This document shows, one piece after another, positions 54,370 through 64,000 of a stretch of DNA of 64,000 nucleotides. Each line of letters begins with the position of its first letter. Position 1 is the stretch's first letter. The notes below the pieces were generated by a model. It saw only the letters and a program-made list of their open reading frames with translations, made no database searches and was not told the DNA's origin. Where the stretch lies: contig BGKB01000023.1 in the NCBI GenBank assembly GCA_003116975.1, positions 310,001 through 374,000 on the forward strand. Direction: 5' to 3'. The stretch is from Aurantiochytrium sp. KH105 (Eukaryota > Sar > Bigyra > Thraustochytrida > Thraustochytriidae). Position numbers and translations under genes: made by a program.

Positions 54370-56334
54370 ATGCTGCCCGAACACGAGGCCCCGTATGCCA
54401 CAGAATCGGTGCGCAGACACGCGCGTCTCAGCAGCCAGTGGCTGAGTATCGATGAGACTGCGCATCAGGAGGCCGAATGGAGGCGCGCGCAGGCGGCGGA
54501 CGCCGCGGCGCGGGAAAGGGCGTCGAATCTGCCATCTCCGCAAGGCCGGAGGGTGAGCGCAATCCACTCGATGGATGACGCCGATGACATGAACTCTGTG
54601 GTCGAGGTCGACATGAGCGTGGAATCCGAGTCGGATGATGGAGCAATGGCGAGGAATGACCGCAAAAAGGAGTTTCGCATCATAACTTTCATTCTGACTC
54701 CGGCCATCATCACGACATTTGTATTTTTAGGTTTGTATTGGGACGAAGAGGGAGACTGCCGCGCTCCCTTGCGAATGTGGTGCCTCGTGGAAGCTATCCG
54801 TCTCGTGGCGTCAATTTCTCTTTCGTGGCTTTTGCAGAGGGACGTGGAGCGATCCCCGCGACACTTGGACAACCTCGATCAAGTGAGTCGCGTGATGAGC
54901 ATGTTTTCCTTTTCGTGGTTCGTCATGGGCCATGTCTGGCTTGTGCAGGGCGCAACGAGCTGCACGCAAACGTCGCCGCATCTGTTTCATCTAACGGCCG
55001 CGCTGATCATCTTGCAGTATACGCTCATGCTCTTGCCGTTAATTGTGTTGATTCTGCTCACTCCGTTTTTATGCCTGTGTCTGCCATGTATCATTCAGGG
55101 TTTCTTTTTCTTTAACAAACCTCAGGTCAAGGGCGCTACGAAACGAGAAATCAACAAACTTCCCACGGAAAAGTTTGACGAGGATGACTTTGCAGAAAAG
55201 GGTTATGACTCGCAGTGTTCCATTTGTATTGCGGATTACGAGCACAACGAAATTATCCGCGTCCTGCGGTGTCGACACACCTTTCACAAGGCGTGCATCG
55301 ACCCCTGGTTGACGCTCAATGGAACGTGCCCCATCTGCCGTGCCCCAATCGTTCAGGTGGCAGAGGCCAAAGATGTCGATGCCTCAACCACTTCAACTTC
55401 ACTCCCTCGGGGTCAAATTGAGCTTACAGAGCGCACCGTCTCTGTCCCTGTATCGCCGTCGTCGGCTTCTTCGTCATCTTCTTCTCCATCTTCGTCTTCT
55501 TTTTCTTCTTTGATGCCGTCCGTGCGTCCAGCTTCTCCGTTGGAGCAGGGGGTAGGGGAGTCCGCCTCGGGCAGCATGGGCGGAAATGAAGACAGTTCAC
55601 TTCAGACCAGTATTATCAATCCTCACTTACCACCGACGAGTCAAGACGCGAGCAGCAGAAGTCATAGACGGCGTCCGAGCTCAGAGGTACGGCAGGGGGG
55701 GTACACAACCCCGGGCGTCGCCAGCGACCATGCATTGACCCTGCTTGACTCGATGAACACTTCTGAGTCAAACAACGTGGCCTTGCCTCCCGTTGTGCCT
55801 CATGGCGGAAGTTCTGGAGAGCATGTTTTGCATGCCCGCGAGACGTGGAGTCCGCGCTCACGTCCACGTGGCGCTCTTTTGCGCAATAGCGCCTCTGCCG
55901 AGAGTCTCGTGGTACGTGGCCGTGACAACCGTCCTTCACACAGTCGCTTGCGGCGTGCTCGCGCAGAAAGTGCATCAGGTCCAGGCGGTCTTCTCATGGG
56001 AAATCGCTCTTTTTCGCTGCATTCTACGCTTGTGCGGAGCTGGGGTCTTGCGTCGCGAGCACGTGCGGTGGAACGTCGTCGACTTGGGTCAGATGGGTTG
56101 CATTTTGCAGATGGGACTCTCGGAGCTAGGGCGACGGATGATGAAGACGACGAGGGAATGCTCAACAGTATCGGCTGGGCCCTTGGCTTGGGAAATATTG
56201 GCCCGGGAGACGAAAGGGAAGACCGGAGCGAAGCTCGATCGAGCTGGGAGTCGGCAAGTACGGGACTCGTCTCGGCGCAACGGGGTGCTACGGCCGTGGA
56301 CCCGGTCAACTCGGACTTACATGATTCGGTGTGA
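54370..56334 (+). CDS. Membrane-bound RING-H2 E3 ubiquitin ligase
   Basis: 654 residues. Four hydrophobic segments lie between about residues 104 and 255 (ITFILTPAIITTFVFLGLYW; VEAIRLVASISLSWLL; FSFSWFVMGHVWLV; LMLLPLIVLILLTPFLCLCL). A RING-H2 finger follows at about 284-324 with all eight ligands: CSIC, CRHTFHKAC and CPIC (C3H2C3 order). The arrangement resembles plant four-helix RING-H2 ligases of the At1g12760/SIS3 type. The C-terminal 300 residues are Ser/Pro/Arg-rich and look disordered, probably regulatory. Probably ubiquitinates proteins at an internal membrane; substrates unknown. The N-terminus is acidic and cytosolic. Confidence 0.92.
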   Translation: MLPEHEAPYATESVRRHARLSSQWLSIDETAHQEAEWRRAQAADAAARERASNLPSPQGRRVSAIHSMDDADDMNSVVEVDMSVESESDDGAMARNDRKKEFRIITFILTPAIITTFVFLGLYWDEEGDCRAPLRMWCLVEAIRLVASISLSWLLQRDVERSPRHLDNLDQVSRVMSMFSFSWFVMGHVWLVQGATSCTQTSPHLFHLTAALIILQYTLMLLPLIVLILLTPFLCLCLPCIIQGFFFFNKPQVKGATKREINKLPTEKFDEDDFAEKGYDSQCSICIADYEHNEIIRVLRCRHTFHKACIDPWLTLNGTCPICRAPIVQVAEAKDVDASTTSTSLPRGQIELTERTVSVPVSPSSASSSSSSPSSSSFSSLMPSVRPASPLEQGVGESASGSMGGNEDSSLQTSIINPHLPPTSQDASSRSHRRRPSSEVRQGGYTTPGVASDHALTLLDSMNTSESNNVALPPVVPHGGSSGEHVLHARETWSPRSRPRGALLRNSASAESLVVRGRDNRPSHSRLRRARAESASGPGGLLMGNRSFSLHSTLVRSWGLASRARAVERRRLGSDGLHFADGTLGARATDDEDDEGMLNSIGWALGLGNIGPGDEREDRSEARSSWESASTGLVSAQRGATAVDPVNSDLHDSV

Positions 56335-56989
56335 TTGTATTCTTTTCTCGGGGTAAAACCTGTTCCGCGCGCGAATTGTCATGCACCAACGACCATGATT
56401 TTGGAGAATGAGCGCATGCAAGTAGCGGAGAACAGCACTGCGTTTCTTATATTATACAATGCAGATCAAGGCGGAGATTCGTGTCGATGTTTCAACTTGA
56501 AGTTGCGCTAAAAGCTGCTGTGCAAATTGTAAAGGGAATATAATTCGTTGGGCCAGTCACCTCGCGTAGCGTAGGTGGCCAGCATGTGTATGATTTTGCC
56601 TTGGTAGCTTCGCTCGGATCTATTGTGATAGCCTGCGCGGGTTGAAGGCAGTAATTCTGAAATTGTTTTTCTTCCTTTTGTGGTTTTTCTGTGATTTTTT
56701 CGATGATTATTGGTTACGTCAACAGAGTAAATTGTCGGTGTAGATAGATGAATGGCCGACATCATGGAAAGAGCTGTTTCCGTCTGCCATGGAGGATGTC
56801 GCAAAAAGCGATGCCCCTTTCCGCGCTTGTCAAGAGGGCAGATAGGGTGTTGGAGAGAGAGGGAATGTGGGTTAAAGGAATGAGAGAAAAAAAGGGAAAG
56901 AAATCAGGCTGCGGCGCAAAGCCTATCGTACGTACTTGCCGCCGTGATCATTTGCCCCAATAGGCCGTTTCTTTCGCTCAAGAAACAAT
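56335..56989. other. Convergent intergenic region, RING gene / eIF3g
   Basis: 655 bases, AT-richer than its surroundings, holding two 3' ends. Nothing else seen. Confidence 0.6.
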
Positions 56990-57913
56990 TTAGCCCATGT
57001 TCTGCGGGAGAGCACCACCGTAACCAGAGACGATACCGGCCTTCATGACGCTCTGAGTACCCGCGTCATCGCGCGTGGACGGCTTGGCCCACTCGACCTT
57101 GAGAATGAGATGATCGTAGCCAAAACCGTTGAGTTTGTCCATTGCGCGCTGGGCGTCGTCGCGGTAGTGAAAGCTGATGTACGCAAAGCCGCGAGAGATC
57201 TGGGTCTCGCGGTCGCGGGCCAGGTACACTCGCTGTATCCTTCCAAAGGGCTGGAAGAGATCTCGCAAATCGTCTTCCGTGGTATCCTCACTAATGTTGG
57301 TGACGCGCAGAGTCGTTTGGTCCTCCTCCTCAAACCTAGACATGGACGCAGCAGCGTCTCCGCCACGAAGATGCATGGGCACATACTTGCCGCCAGGGCC
57401 GCCGGCAGCAGCGAGGCTGCTGGGAGCGTCCGCCATTTGAGAGAGCGCGGTACCAGTGCGCAGGCCCTGGCCCATGCCCTCGGAGCCGAGAATCGTGGAC
57501 TCCTTGGCGGCGAATTCCTCGCGCTTCTTGCGGTTGAGGGCGCCGCTGCGCAGACGTTTGATCATCTCGTCCTCCTCGCGTTTCTGCGCCTTGTTCTCAT
57601 CACCGGGGTTCTCGATGTGAACGTCGTCGCGGGACACGATGGTCGTCTCCTCCTCGGGGCCGGGCGGGGCATCCTCGGCGAGGCCAAACTTTTTCCATGC
57701 GAGGCGCTCCTGGATGCGCTTGCTCACCTTCTTCTTCTTGGTCACCACCTTGACCTTGCGGATCACCTTTTGCTTCTCACCATCCTGGATACGGAACGAG
57801 ACGAGGGTCTTGATGCCCTTATCGTCGGGGCCTTCCTCGTACGCCTCGGGCAAGTAGTCGTCCAGCTCCGTCGTCACGTCCACATTATCGTCATCGTCGG
57901 CCCAGTCAGCCAT
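56990..57913 (-). CDS. EIF3G: Translation initiation factor eIF3 subunit G
   Basis: 307 residues, usual for the family. eIF3g belongs to the eIF3 complex on the 40S ribosome and helps scanning and reinitiation. The N-terminal half is the eIF3g domain (acidic start MADWADDDDNVDV, then a Lys-rich RKVKVVTKKKKVSKRIQERL and a WKKFGLAEDAPPG segment). GGKYVPMHLRGG marks the linker. A C-terminal RRM spans about residues 197-275 with RNP2 LRVTNIS and RNP1 RGFAYISF. The start at 57913 is the first ATG and gives the expected N-terminus. Confidence 0.97.
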   Translation of the reverse strand: MADWADDDDNVDVTTELDDYLPEAYEEGPDDKGIKTLVSFRIQDGEKQKVIRKVKVVTKKKKVSKRIQERLAWKKFGLAEDAPPGPEEETTIVSRDDVHIENPGDENKAQKREEDEMIKRLRSGALNRKKREEFAAKESTILGSEGMGQGLRTGTALSQMADAPSSLAAAGGPGGKYVPMHLRGGDAAASMSRFEEEDQTTLRVTNISEDTTEDDLRDLFQPFGRIQRVYLARDRETQISRGFAYISFHYRDDAQRAMDKLNGFGYDHLILKVEWAKPSTRDDAGTQSVMKAGIVSGYGGALPQNMG

Positions 57914-59630
57914 CTTCTCCGCTCAGCCCAGGCGGGGCGCGCGCGACAGAAGGCACGGGAGGCGCCGGGGGAATGTACGAAGAGGCCGAAGCGAAGGCGA
58001 GCACGCTCGGGCGACGCTGCTGCGCGTGCGGCGCGGGCGCGGGCGTCTGCTACTCTCTCTGCCTGCCGTCTTCGACTCGGTCTGCCCGCTCCTCCTTGCA
58101 GCCACCGAAGAGGCGCGGCCCCGCAAGTCGCCTATCCCGCGCCCGCAAGTCCACAATGGCCGCCACATAGTCCACAATGGCCCCGCCTTTCACTTGCGCG
58201 CTGCCACGCCCACTCCAACGACCGCCGCCCCGTCCTGAAGAAGAAGAATATGATGATGGTGAAGAAGAGGACGACGAGGAAGTCCACCTCGAGCAGAACT
58301 CTGGCAGTGGCGGCCCGGAAAACAAGGTCGAGCTCGGCGCGAGCCTGCAGAGCGCGCGAGCGCGCGGAAAATCCTGGCGGCCGCGAGGGTGCGAGAGTGA
58401 AAATCCTCGACAAGAGTCGAGACGACAGTGGCGGATTCTGGGTTGACTTGCGAACTGCGATTTTGCACTTGGGAGAATTATGTTGCACTTGTAAGGTGCT
58501 TTATGTCAGTGTAGACGTTGAGACAGACTTGGGTAAACTTCGGCGCTGGACCGCGCCGGGAACTGGGAACCCCGGTTTGTGTGTCTGTCTCTCTTGCTTC
58601 TTGCGAGACGAAGATGACGTGCTGGAGAGCGATGTTGACTTAATTGTACCGTGGCAAGGAGACGCCCAATGACAAACCGAGATGAGGTTGTCATTTCGCT
58701 TGGATGCTGTTCTTGTATTGTGAGAAGACATGGGAGGTAAATGGTTGTGCTTTCTTGAATCGCTCGATTCGCAAAATCTGCTCACGCTCCCTCGATCTTA
58801 TCCTTTTTTAAAAGAGGGTGGAGAAAGGATATTTTCGTCATTGTTGCGTTGGGAGTGGTGATTCCGAAGTACATGTTTTTCTGAACCAGAAAACAAGTCT
58901 TGGAATTCGAGCAGAGTTGGAGCTGTGCTTCAAATCGATCGAGAGCGCGATCGGGTCTTGAAGTGTGCCTAGGCTCCCGCTCAGAACACTGAGAGTTCTC
59001 CTATAGTTTCCTTTTCGCGCTGCACTTCCAGTTTGCGATGCACGAGAGGGTTGTGTCTTTTCGTTGATTTGTGCCTTTTAGATGATTTGACAACTTCGAC
59101 TACACTTGCCTTGTTTTCTTCGGAAGCAGAGAAATGGGAAACGCGCAAAGACAAATCTGCATGACTCTCTCTCTCTCCTTTTCTCTTTCTCTGCTTGAAA
59201 TTTCCAAGGCAAGGTGTATTGGAGACAAACGTCCATTCGTCAAGAACCAACAAGTTATTATGTATTTCTTCTTTTTTCTTGATTTGACGAACATTTTCTC
59301 TGGGTTTCAGATTTTTTTTTGGTGCTAATCGCCCCTAGCCAGAACCTGCAAGTCTTTTCTGATGCCAAGCACTCTTTTTACTGCGGCTAAAAAAACGCCC
59401 AACGCCGAGTCGCTGAAATGCAAATCCTAACCGTCACGCTCACATGAGACACGGGTCGGTCGATCAATCAATCAGTCAAACAATCAAAGCGCCGTCGGTC
59501 CCTCGTGGAAGGCCCTTGGCCCTGCGTAGCGCGGCGCAGCGCAGCCCACCTCATCGCGACGTATCGTAAGGTGTCGAGCGCAACGAGCGCGCGCGACCAA
59601 GAGAAGGGAACGCGAAGAGTTCTTGGCGCG
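57914..59630. other. Divergent intergenic region, eIF3g / thymidylate kinase
   Basis: 1.7 kb. The left third holds a short coding-like frame (58177-58446, listed). The right part is AT-richer with CT-rich runs near 59163-59190 and an AATC run near 59461-59485. No RNA gene recognised. Confidence 0.5.
58177..58446 (+). CDS. Possible small acidic protein (low confidence)
   Basis: 89 codons from ATG 58177, divergent from eIF3g. The middle reads PEEEEYDDGEEEDDEEVHLE and then ENKVELGASLQSARARGK, with strong third-position G/C preference. A second coding-like piece in another frame ends at 58672 (LRDEDDVLESDVDLIVPW). It could be joined by an intron from 58397 (GTGAAA) to a pyrimidine-rich acceptor at 58607, which keeps frame, but the donor is weak. 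No family recognised. Confidence 0.3.
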   Translation: MAPPFTCALPRPLQRPPPRPEEEEYDDGEEEDDEEVHLEQNSGSGGPENKVELGASLQSARARGKSWRPRGCESENPRQESRRQWRILG

Positions 59631-60272
59631 ATGGCTGTCTCTGGTATGACGGCCCGGGGTGCTTTCCTCGTATTTGAAGGCGTGGACCGGTGCGGCAAGA
59701 CGACGCAGACGCAGCGACTCGTGGCGGCTCTGCAGTCGCGCAAGGTGGACGTGGAACTGTGTAGGTTCCCGGATCGAACGACTGCCACGGGCAAGATTAT
59801 CGACTCATACCTGAAGAACGGCGTGGAACTCGACGATCACGCTGTGCACTTGCTGTTCTCTGCAAATCGCTGGGAGTCTGCGCAAGCCATCCGCAAGAAG
59901 CTGGCCGCAGGCACCACTCTCATTGTTGATAGATATGCGCACAGTGGCGTTTGCTTTTCTGCAGCCAAGCAAGGAATGGATATCGAGTGGTGCAAGGCCC
60001 CGGACGCGGGACTTCCTGCTCCCGATGCGGTTATCTTTCTCAAGCTCGCGATTGCCGATGCCATGAAGCGCGGGCAGTTTGGCGAGGAGCGCTACGAGAA
60101 GCAGGACTTTCAAACCAAGGTTCTCGACAACTTTATGCAAATGAAGACGGACAGTTGGCGTGTCATTGACGCAAAACGGCCCATTGACGCTATTGCCGAG
60201 GAAATCGAGACGCTCGCGCTTGACATTATCAACTCATGTGCAGACAAGCCGCTTGAAACCCTCTGGAAATAG
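59631..60272 (+). CDS. DTYMK: Thymidylate (dTMP) kinase
   Basis: 213 residues from ATG 59631. Phosphorylates dTMP to dTDP in the cytosol or nucleus for DNA synthesis. P-loop FEGVDRCGKTTQTQRL near residues 15-30, the dTMP-binding FPDRTTATGKIIDSYL, the LFSANRWE segment, the DRYAHSGVCFSAAKQGM motif near 100, and the lid region RGQFGEERYEKQDFQ. The P-loop GVDRCGKT, with an Arg in the loop, is the eukaryotic type. Length is standard. The frame extends upstream without an ATG. Confidence 0.97.
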   Translation: MAVSGMTARGAFLVFEGVDRCGKTTQTQRLVAALQSRKVDVELCRFPDRTTATGKIIDSYLKNGVELDDHAVHLLFSANRWESAQAIRKKLAAGTTLIVDRYAHSGVCFSAAKQGMDIEWCKAPDAGLPAPDAVIFLKLAIADAMKRGQFGEERYEKQDFQTKVLDNFMQMKTDSWRVIDAKRPIDAIAEEIETLALDIINSCADKPLETLWK

Positions 60273-61476
60273 ATCTCTCAATCGTAAGCGTAAAACATGT
60301 TGTCCTTTTTGTACACATTTGGATTCATGCCCAATCGAACTATTTTCATCTTGGTTGTTCTTTTCTCCACCAAAATTTGCTTTCTCCTCTTGGTAATTTG
60401 GATATGTGTGCGTGTGTGTGTCGCGCTTGCTTGATCGCTTGGGCGCGAACATGGCCTACTCGGGAGCTCCCATTCTAAAAATAATTATTTTTTTGAGAAC
60501 GTCGGACTTACTGTTATGCTCAAAGTCCACCACCGATGGTGACAAGGCCATCAGAAGCTCGCAGTCAGTGTGTATGCGTTGTTGGCCCAATTTTAATCTC
60601 CAAACATATCAGCCCTTCACACCGATGCATGTTTGTCGCCAGTACGATAGGGGCGCACAAGTCAATAAAGCAATTTCATTATCATGTGATGTGAACGAAG
60701 TCTCCGGACTCAGAATATTCGATCGCAGCTATACCCTAGTCTATACCGCTTTTTGGCTATACGCGAGAAGCCCCCTCCCCCCCACTATTGTTTTCAAGGA
60801 TTCATGAACCTTGGAGAATCCGAGTCGGTGTTCTCCGAATGTTGCATCGCAAACAGAGCTTTGACCAACACTATTCGATGACTCTTGGATTTGAAATCTC
60901 GAAGATTCGAAGTCTTTTGGGTTCGAAAGGCCTGGCTGGCAAAGAAGCGCAAACGACGGTCGGAACCTACCACGCTTACCAAGGATCAGCTCGGCCGCGG
61001 AATTCCTTTATTCACACAATCAATAATTCCTGCCTCGAACAGAAATACCTAGGACAAGAGCCTTTTTTAGTTTTATTTCGATGTGCGACCCGTTCGAGAT
61101 GATGACGTAGAATCTTCATCGTTTGCTTCGCGTGCACTGCTGATGATCGCTGCTGTCATCAAACCTGCACCACCTCATCATGTACCACTTCGCTGCTCAC
61201 ACTCTCTGTTGGTCAGTAACATGTAAGTAGCAGCGTGGCCAACTCGCCGGCTTCAAGCAAGAGCGTCGAGCTCGTAGCGAGAGACACCCATTCGCAAGAC
61301 CTGGGCCGTCGCAAAGCGACTCCCAGCTGAGCTCGCCTCGTGGTGCTGCCAGGTGAAAGAGGAAGTGTATACTTGTCTGCAGACAAAGCGAGTACTCGCA
61401 CGTTCGCAGCGTCGGTTTTTCCCTTTGCCTTGGGCGGCGCGCGAGACGCGGCGCGCCCGGGCGGCCGGCGGCAGCG
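60273..61476. other. Intergenic, thymidylate kinase to hypothetical gene
   Basis: 1.2 kb, AT-richer in the left and middle parts, becoming GC-rich just before 61477. No gene, tRNA or repeat recognised. Confidence 0.55.
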
Positions 61477-62646
61477 ATGGCGTGGGCGCGGGGCGCAGAG
61501 GCGGCGCGGACGCCGCGGCCGGCGGCCGCGCGGCGGCGGCGAAGGCGCCAGCAGGCCGCGCGGGATGCGGCGAGGGGGCCATCGCGCATCGGGGACGCCC
61601 TCGCGGCGCCGGCGCTCGAAGCTGTCGCGCCCGAGACGCCGCCGCTGAGGAGAGGCGCGGGGCTTGCGGCCGAAGGGGATGCGCACGTGGGCCGTGAGCA
61701 GGACCTTGCAGAGGTGACCGCCTTCCTCCGGGGGTTGTACCCTTCGGAGGACTTTCAGGTCGACATCGTCATGGCCGAGGGCGACGGCGACGAGGGCAAC
61801 ACGCAAAACCTTGGTGACTCGCAAAATCTCAAGACGCCCGAAGCCCTCACGAGTAGCGGCGCCGACAAGCCACCCGCCAAGCCTGCGCCTCCTCGGTCTC
61901 GACAACGACGACGACGGCCCCTAGCGATTGCCGAGTGCGACGAGTCTTCTACGACGGGGTCGGATCTCGCCCACGATGCGCACGGCCGTCTCAAGACGAA
62001 ATTCCAGCGCACCCTGGATCTCTCTGCGGACTCGCGCGAGGGTCTCCTTGATCTCGCGACCGCGCGCAAGGCTGCCTTCTTGTCGCGCGGCTTGCGCACG
62101 CGCTCCGGCCACCAGCTCTTCGAGCCTGTGCAGGAAGCCGACCCTACCCCGCACGTCTATCCGGGGGACACCGGGTTCTTCGCCAATTCCTCCTCCGCCG
62201 CCTCCTCGTCCAGGGCCGCCCGACCTCGGCTTTCTCCTGCCGCTGCCGCGCCTCTTTCCCCGCTCTCGCCCTCCTCCCCCTCCTCCTCGCCCTCCTCCTC
62301 CTCGCCCGCCTCCATCTCCTCGCTCTCCACGCCGCGCTTCCCGCGCGTCTCGGGCAGCGCGAACTTCGTGCGCGAGCCCCTGCAGCTGCGCGCCCTGGGC
62401 TCCCGCATATCGCCCTCCGCCGCCGCCAGCTCCGCCTCCTCGCGGCTCCCGGCGGGGCCTCCCGCGCCGCCCTCCTCGGCCCCCTCGTCCTCCTCGTCCC
62501 CGTCCCCGCCGCCCTCCTCGTCCTCCTCCGCGCCCTCCTCGGCGGCCGCGACCTCGTCCTCGCTGGCGGAGGCGCGCGCCTTCGCCTCGCGCTGGCGGCA
62601 ACGGGCCCTGGCCCAGGTCCCACCGGACCCCGCGCGCGCGCCCTGA
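61477..62646 (+). CDS. Hypothetical Ser/Ala/Pro-rich protein
   Basis: 389 residues from ATG 61477. I do not recognise it. The N-terminal 70 residues are Arg/Ala-rich (possible transit peptide or simply GC-driven). The middle, about residues 78-230, has varied composition and strong codon bias, for example LAEVTAFLRGLYPSEDFQVD and LDLATARKAAFLSRGLRTRS, and is the best evidence that it is real. From about 232 on it is Ser/Pro/Ala low complexity, ending in a helical ARAFASRWRQRALAQ. Antisense frames are also open across this GC-rich stretch but consist of Arg/Gly repeats. Confidence 0.6.
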   Translation: MAWARGAEAARTPRPAAARRRRRRQQAARDAARGPSRIGDALAAPALEAVAPETPPLRRGAGLAAEGDAHVGREQDLAEVTAFLRGLYPSEDFQVDIVMAEGDGDEGNTQNLGDSQNLKTPEALTSSGADKPPAKPAPPRSRQRRRRPLAIAECDESSTTGSDLAHDAHGRLKTKFQRTLDLSADSREGLLDLATARKAAFLSRGLRTRSGHQLFEPVQEADPTPHVYPGDTGFFANSSSAASSSRAARPRLSPAAAAPLSPLSPSSPSSSPSSSSPASISSLSTPRFPRVSGSANFVREPLQLRALGSRISPSAAASSASSRLPAGPPAPPSSAPSSSSSPSPPPSSSSSAPSSAAATSSSLAEARAFASRWRQRALAQVPPDPARAP

Positions 62647-62987
62647 CCACCCCCGCGCCGCGGGCCCCGGGTCTCGTACGAGATCGCGCCGCCGCGGCCC
62701 CGTTTTTTCTCTCCTTTCCGCCTTCGTTGACGCTGTGACCCCGGCAGGGCGCAGGCAGACCCCGATCACATCGCGGCACCGCACCGCACCGCGCCGCACC
62801 GCGTCTTGTCGCAGCGACGCAGAGCGCAGCTCGTCGCCGGCGCCCGCGCCGCCGCGGCCCTCCTCGGCGCTGGCCGGGAGCGCCCTCGGCCGGGAGCGCC
62901 CTCGGCCGGGAGCGCGGGCGAGGGAGGTCTGCGCGGTTTTTTCCATCGGGGCCCCCCGTTTCGCGCGGAGAGAGAGACGGGAAGAGC
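62647..62987. other. Short GC-rich intergenic gap
   Basis: 341 bases between two plus-strand genes, with a GGGAGCGCCCTCGGCC direct repeat near 62875-62910 and CACCGC units near 62775-62800. Confidence 0.55.
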
Positions 62988-64000
62988 ATGGAGCCCGCGG
63001 CGAGGCCGGCGAGGCCCGCGCTCGCGTACGCGCCCGGGGCCAGCCGCGCGGCGGCGCTGGAGATCCCGGGCCGCGGCGCAGGAATCCTGCCTCCGCCCGC
63101 GACGCTCGCCGCGGAGGCCGAGGCCGAGGCCGAGGCGTGGCGAGCCGTGGAGCGCGCGGAAAAGCTCGTGGGCGTGCCCGTCGTGCACCTCGGCGCCGCC
63201 GCCGCCGCGCGTACATCTGCCGCCGCAAGCACGCCGCGCGTGTCGCAGACGGTGCAGGCCGCGCGCGACCACTTTGACGAAATCTTTAGCGAGTTCAACA
63301 CCACGCTCGAGAGCGAGTACGATGACGTCTTTGAGCCCCCGCCGCCTGACGCCTATCTGGAGAAGAACCGGGTCCACGAAATCCACCCACGCGACAAGCT
63401 CGCGTGGTTCTACGGGTCAGGAGGAGCGAATGCAGAGACTGGTGACCCTCCAGATGATCTCGGCGGCGCAGAGTTCGGCCGCGGTCCCCGAGGATCCAAG
63501 GCAGTCGGTTTCTTTCAAGACGCGCGGATCCAGGGCCGAAAGCATGTTCCCGGACACACTCTCGGGGAAGAGTCCACCAGCGCTCCTTGGCGTCATCGAA
63601 CCCCGACTAGCGTGCAGCAAGCGCTGTTGCAGCCTCGATCTGCTGAAGATCTCGTCGAATCGGAAGCCCACGCGAGCTTCCACGGCCCTCCTGCCGATTG
63701 GAAGCCGCCGGCGCTTGCGCGCGTGCCGCCAGAATCGATCCGCGCGGGAAATACCCTTTTTTCGTCGCGCACGGCTCCCCCGCCTCCGCCACCGGCCCCC
63801 GTTGACCTCGCGCGCATGCGCAGTGCCTTTGAAGAAGAGATGAGCCGCATTCACAACACTGACGACGCAAGTCCGCTCGTCTCAGAGTACGACGCGCGGT
63901 TCACCGCGCCAGCACTGCGTGTACCGTCTGACGCTGATGGCCTCGAGGCGTCTTTGCTGTTGGGCCCAGCGGCGCCCACAGAACACCAGCTCGCATTTAG
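62988..64000 (+). CDS. Hypothetical protein, 5' part (runs off right edge)
   Basis: Open from ATG 62988 to the window end, about 337 codons. No family recognised. An Ala/Glu-rich start (ATLAAEAEAEAEAWRAVERA) is followed by helical QTVQAARDHFDEIFSEFNTT and then a Pro-rich linker. Near residue 280 comes LARMRSAFEEEMSRIHNTDD, then SPLVSEYDARFTAPALRV. Codon bias supports the frame at both ends. In the middle, roughly 63410-63600, the plus-one frame looks more coding-like, so a small insertion/deletion or an unrecognised splice is possible. Confidence 0.6.
   Translation, partial: MEPAARPARPALAYAPGASRAAALEIPGRGAGILPPPATLAAEAEAEAEAWRAVERAEKLVGVPVVHLGAAAAARTSAAASTPRVSQTVQAARDHFDEIFSEFNTTLESEYDDVFEPPPPDAYLEKNRVHEIHPRDKLAWFYGSGGANAETGDPPDDLGGAEFGRGPRGSKAVGFFQDARIQGRKHVPGHTLGEESTSAPWRHRTPTSVQQALLQPRSAEDLVESEAHASFHGPPADWKPPALARVPPESIRAGNTLFSSRTAPPPPPPAPVDLARMRSAFEEEMSRIHNTDDASPLVSEYDARFTAPALRVPSDADGLEASLLLGPAAPTEHQLAF

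Noticed and set aside
57110-58672. Plus-strand open frame (520 codons) over eIF3g
   Set aside because: The first half is antisense to eIF3g. Only its last about 25 codons look coding-like, and these are mentioned under the small acidic candidate.
61921-63304. Minus-strand open frames (435 and 386 codons)
   Set aside because: Nearly all Arg/Gly/Ala from GC-rich antisense; the plus-strand frames have better codon bias and composition.

Overview
The window looks like nuclear DNA of a GC-rich, flagellated unicellular eukaryote. Genes are mostly single long exons with occasional short GT-AG introns, intergenic gaps run from about 0.3 to 2 kb, and coding frames prefer G or C at the third codon position. 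Axonemal dynein, a polycystin channel, Patched-like permeases, a fatty-acid-hydroxylase-type P450 and a K+-dependent Na+/Ca2+ exchanger together suggest a stramenopile-type protist. A thraustochytrid (Labyrinthulomycetes) is my best guess; this is inference, as no rRNA or organelle marker is present. I see no transposon, virus-like element, CRISPR array, rRNA or convincing tRNA.

Layout, left to right. (1) 1-4295 (-): 5' part of an axonemal dynein heavy chain running off the left edge. (2) 5552-6289 (+): SAM-dependent methyltransferase with a His-rich N-terminus. (3) 6742-8631 (+): ankyrin-repeat/SAM-domain protein; 9050-10645 (-): basic IQ-motif orphan; about 11720-12807 (+): small spliced ankyrin protein. 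(4) 13354-14628 (+): mitochondrial phenylalanyl-tRNA synthetase; 15248-15721 (-): UBE2C-type E2. (5) 17107-19911 (+): polycystin/TRPP channel; 20579-21842 (+): four-exon Rab5-type GTPase; 22382-22693 (-): histone H4. (6) 24674-26983 (+): NCKX exchanger with EF-hands; 27877-29712 (-): TruD/PUS7 pseudouridine synthase. (7) 30274-31929 (+): cytochrome P450, followed by two tandem paralogous Patched/RND permeases at 33278-35818 and 37163-39838. (8) 41343-53249 (+): an 11.9-kb single-exon gene for a 3,968-residue protein built of ASH/Hydin-type Ig-like domains separated by acidic and Ser-rich linkers. (9) 54370-56334 (+): membrane RING-H2 E3 ligase; 56990-57913 (-): eIF3g; 59631-60272 (+): thymidylate kinase. 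(10) 61477-62646 (+) and 62988 to the right edge (+): two unrecognised proteins, the second partial.

Several genes share a flagellar, calcium or membrane theme (dynein, ASH giant protein, polycystin, EF-hand NCKX, IQ protein). The P450 plus two RND permeases could form a lipid or sterol handling neighbourhood. The most unexplained non-coding signals are three copies of an 18-bp perfect palindrome, one nested in a larger inverted repeat, 0.29-0.46 kb upstream of the first RND gene; two mutually exclusive hairpins just upstream of the giant gene's start codon; and recurrent purine-rich (A)AAGC-type repeats directly before start codons.
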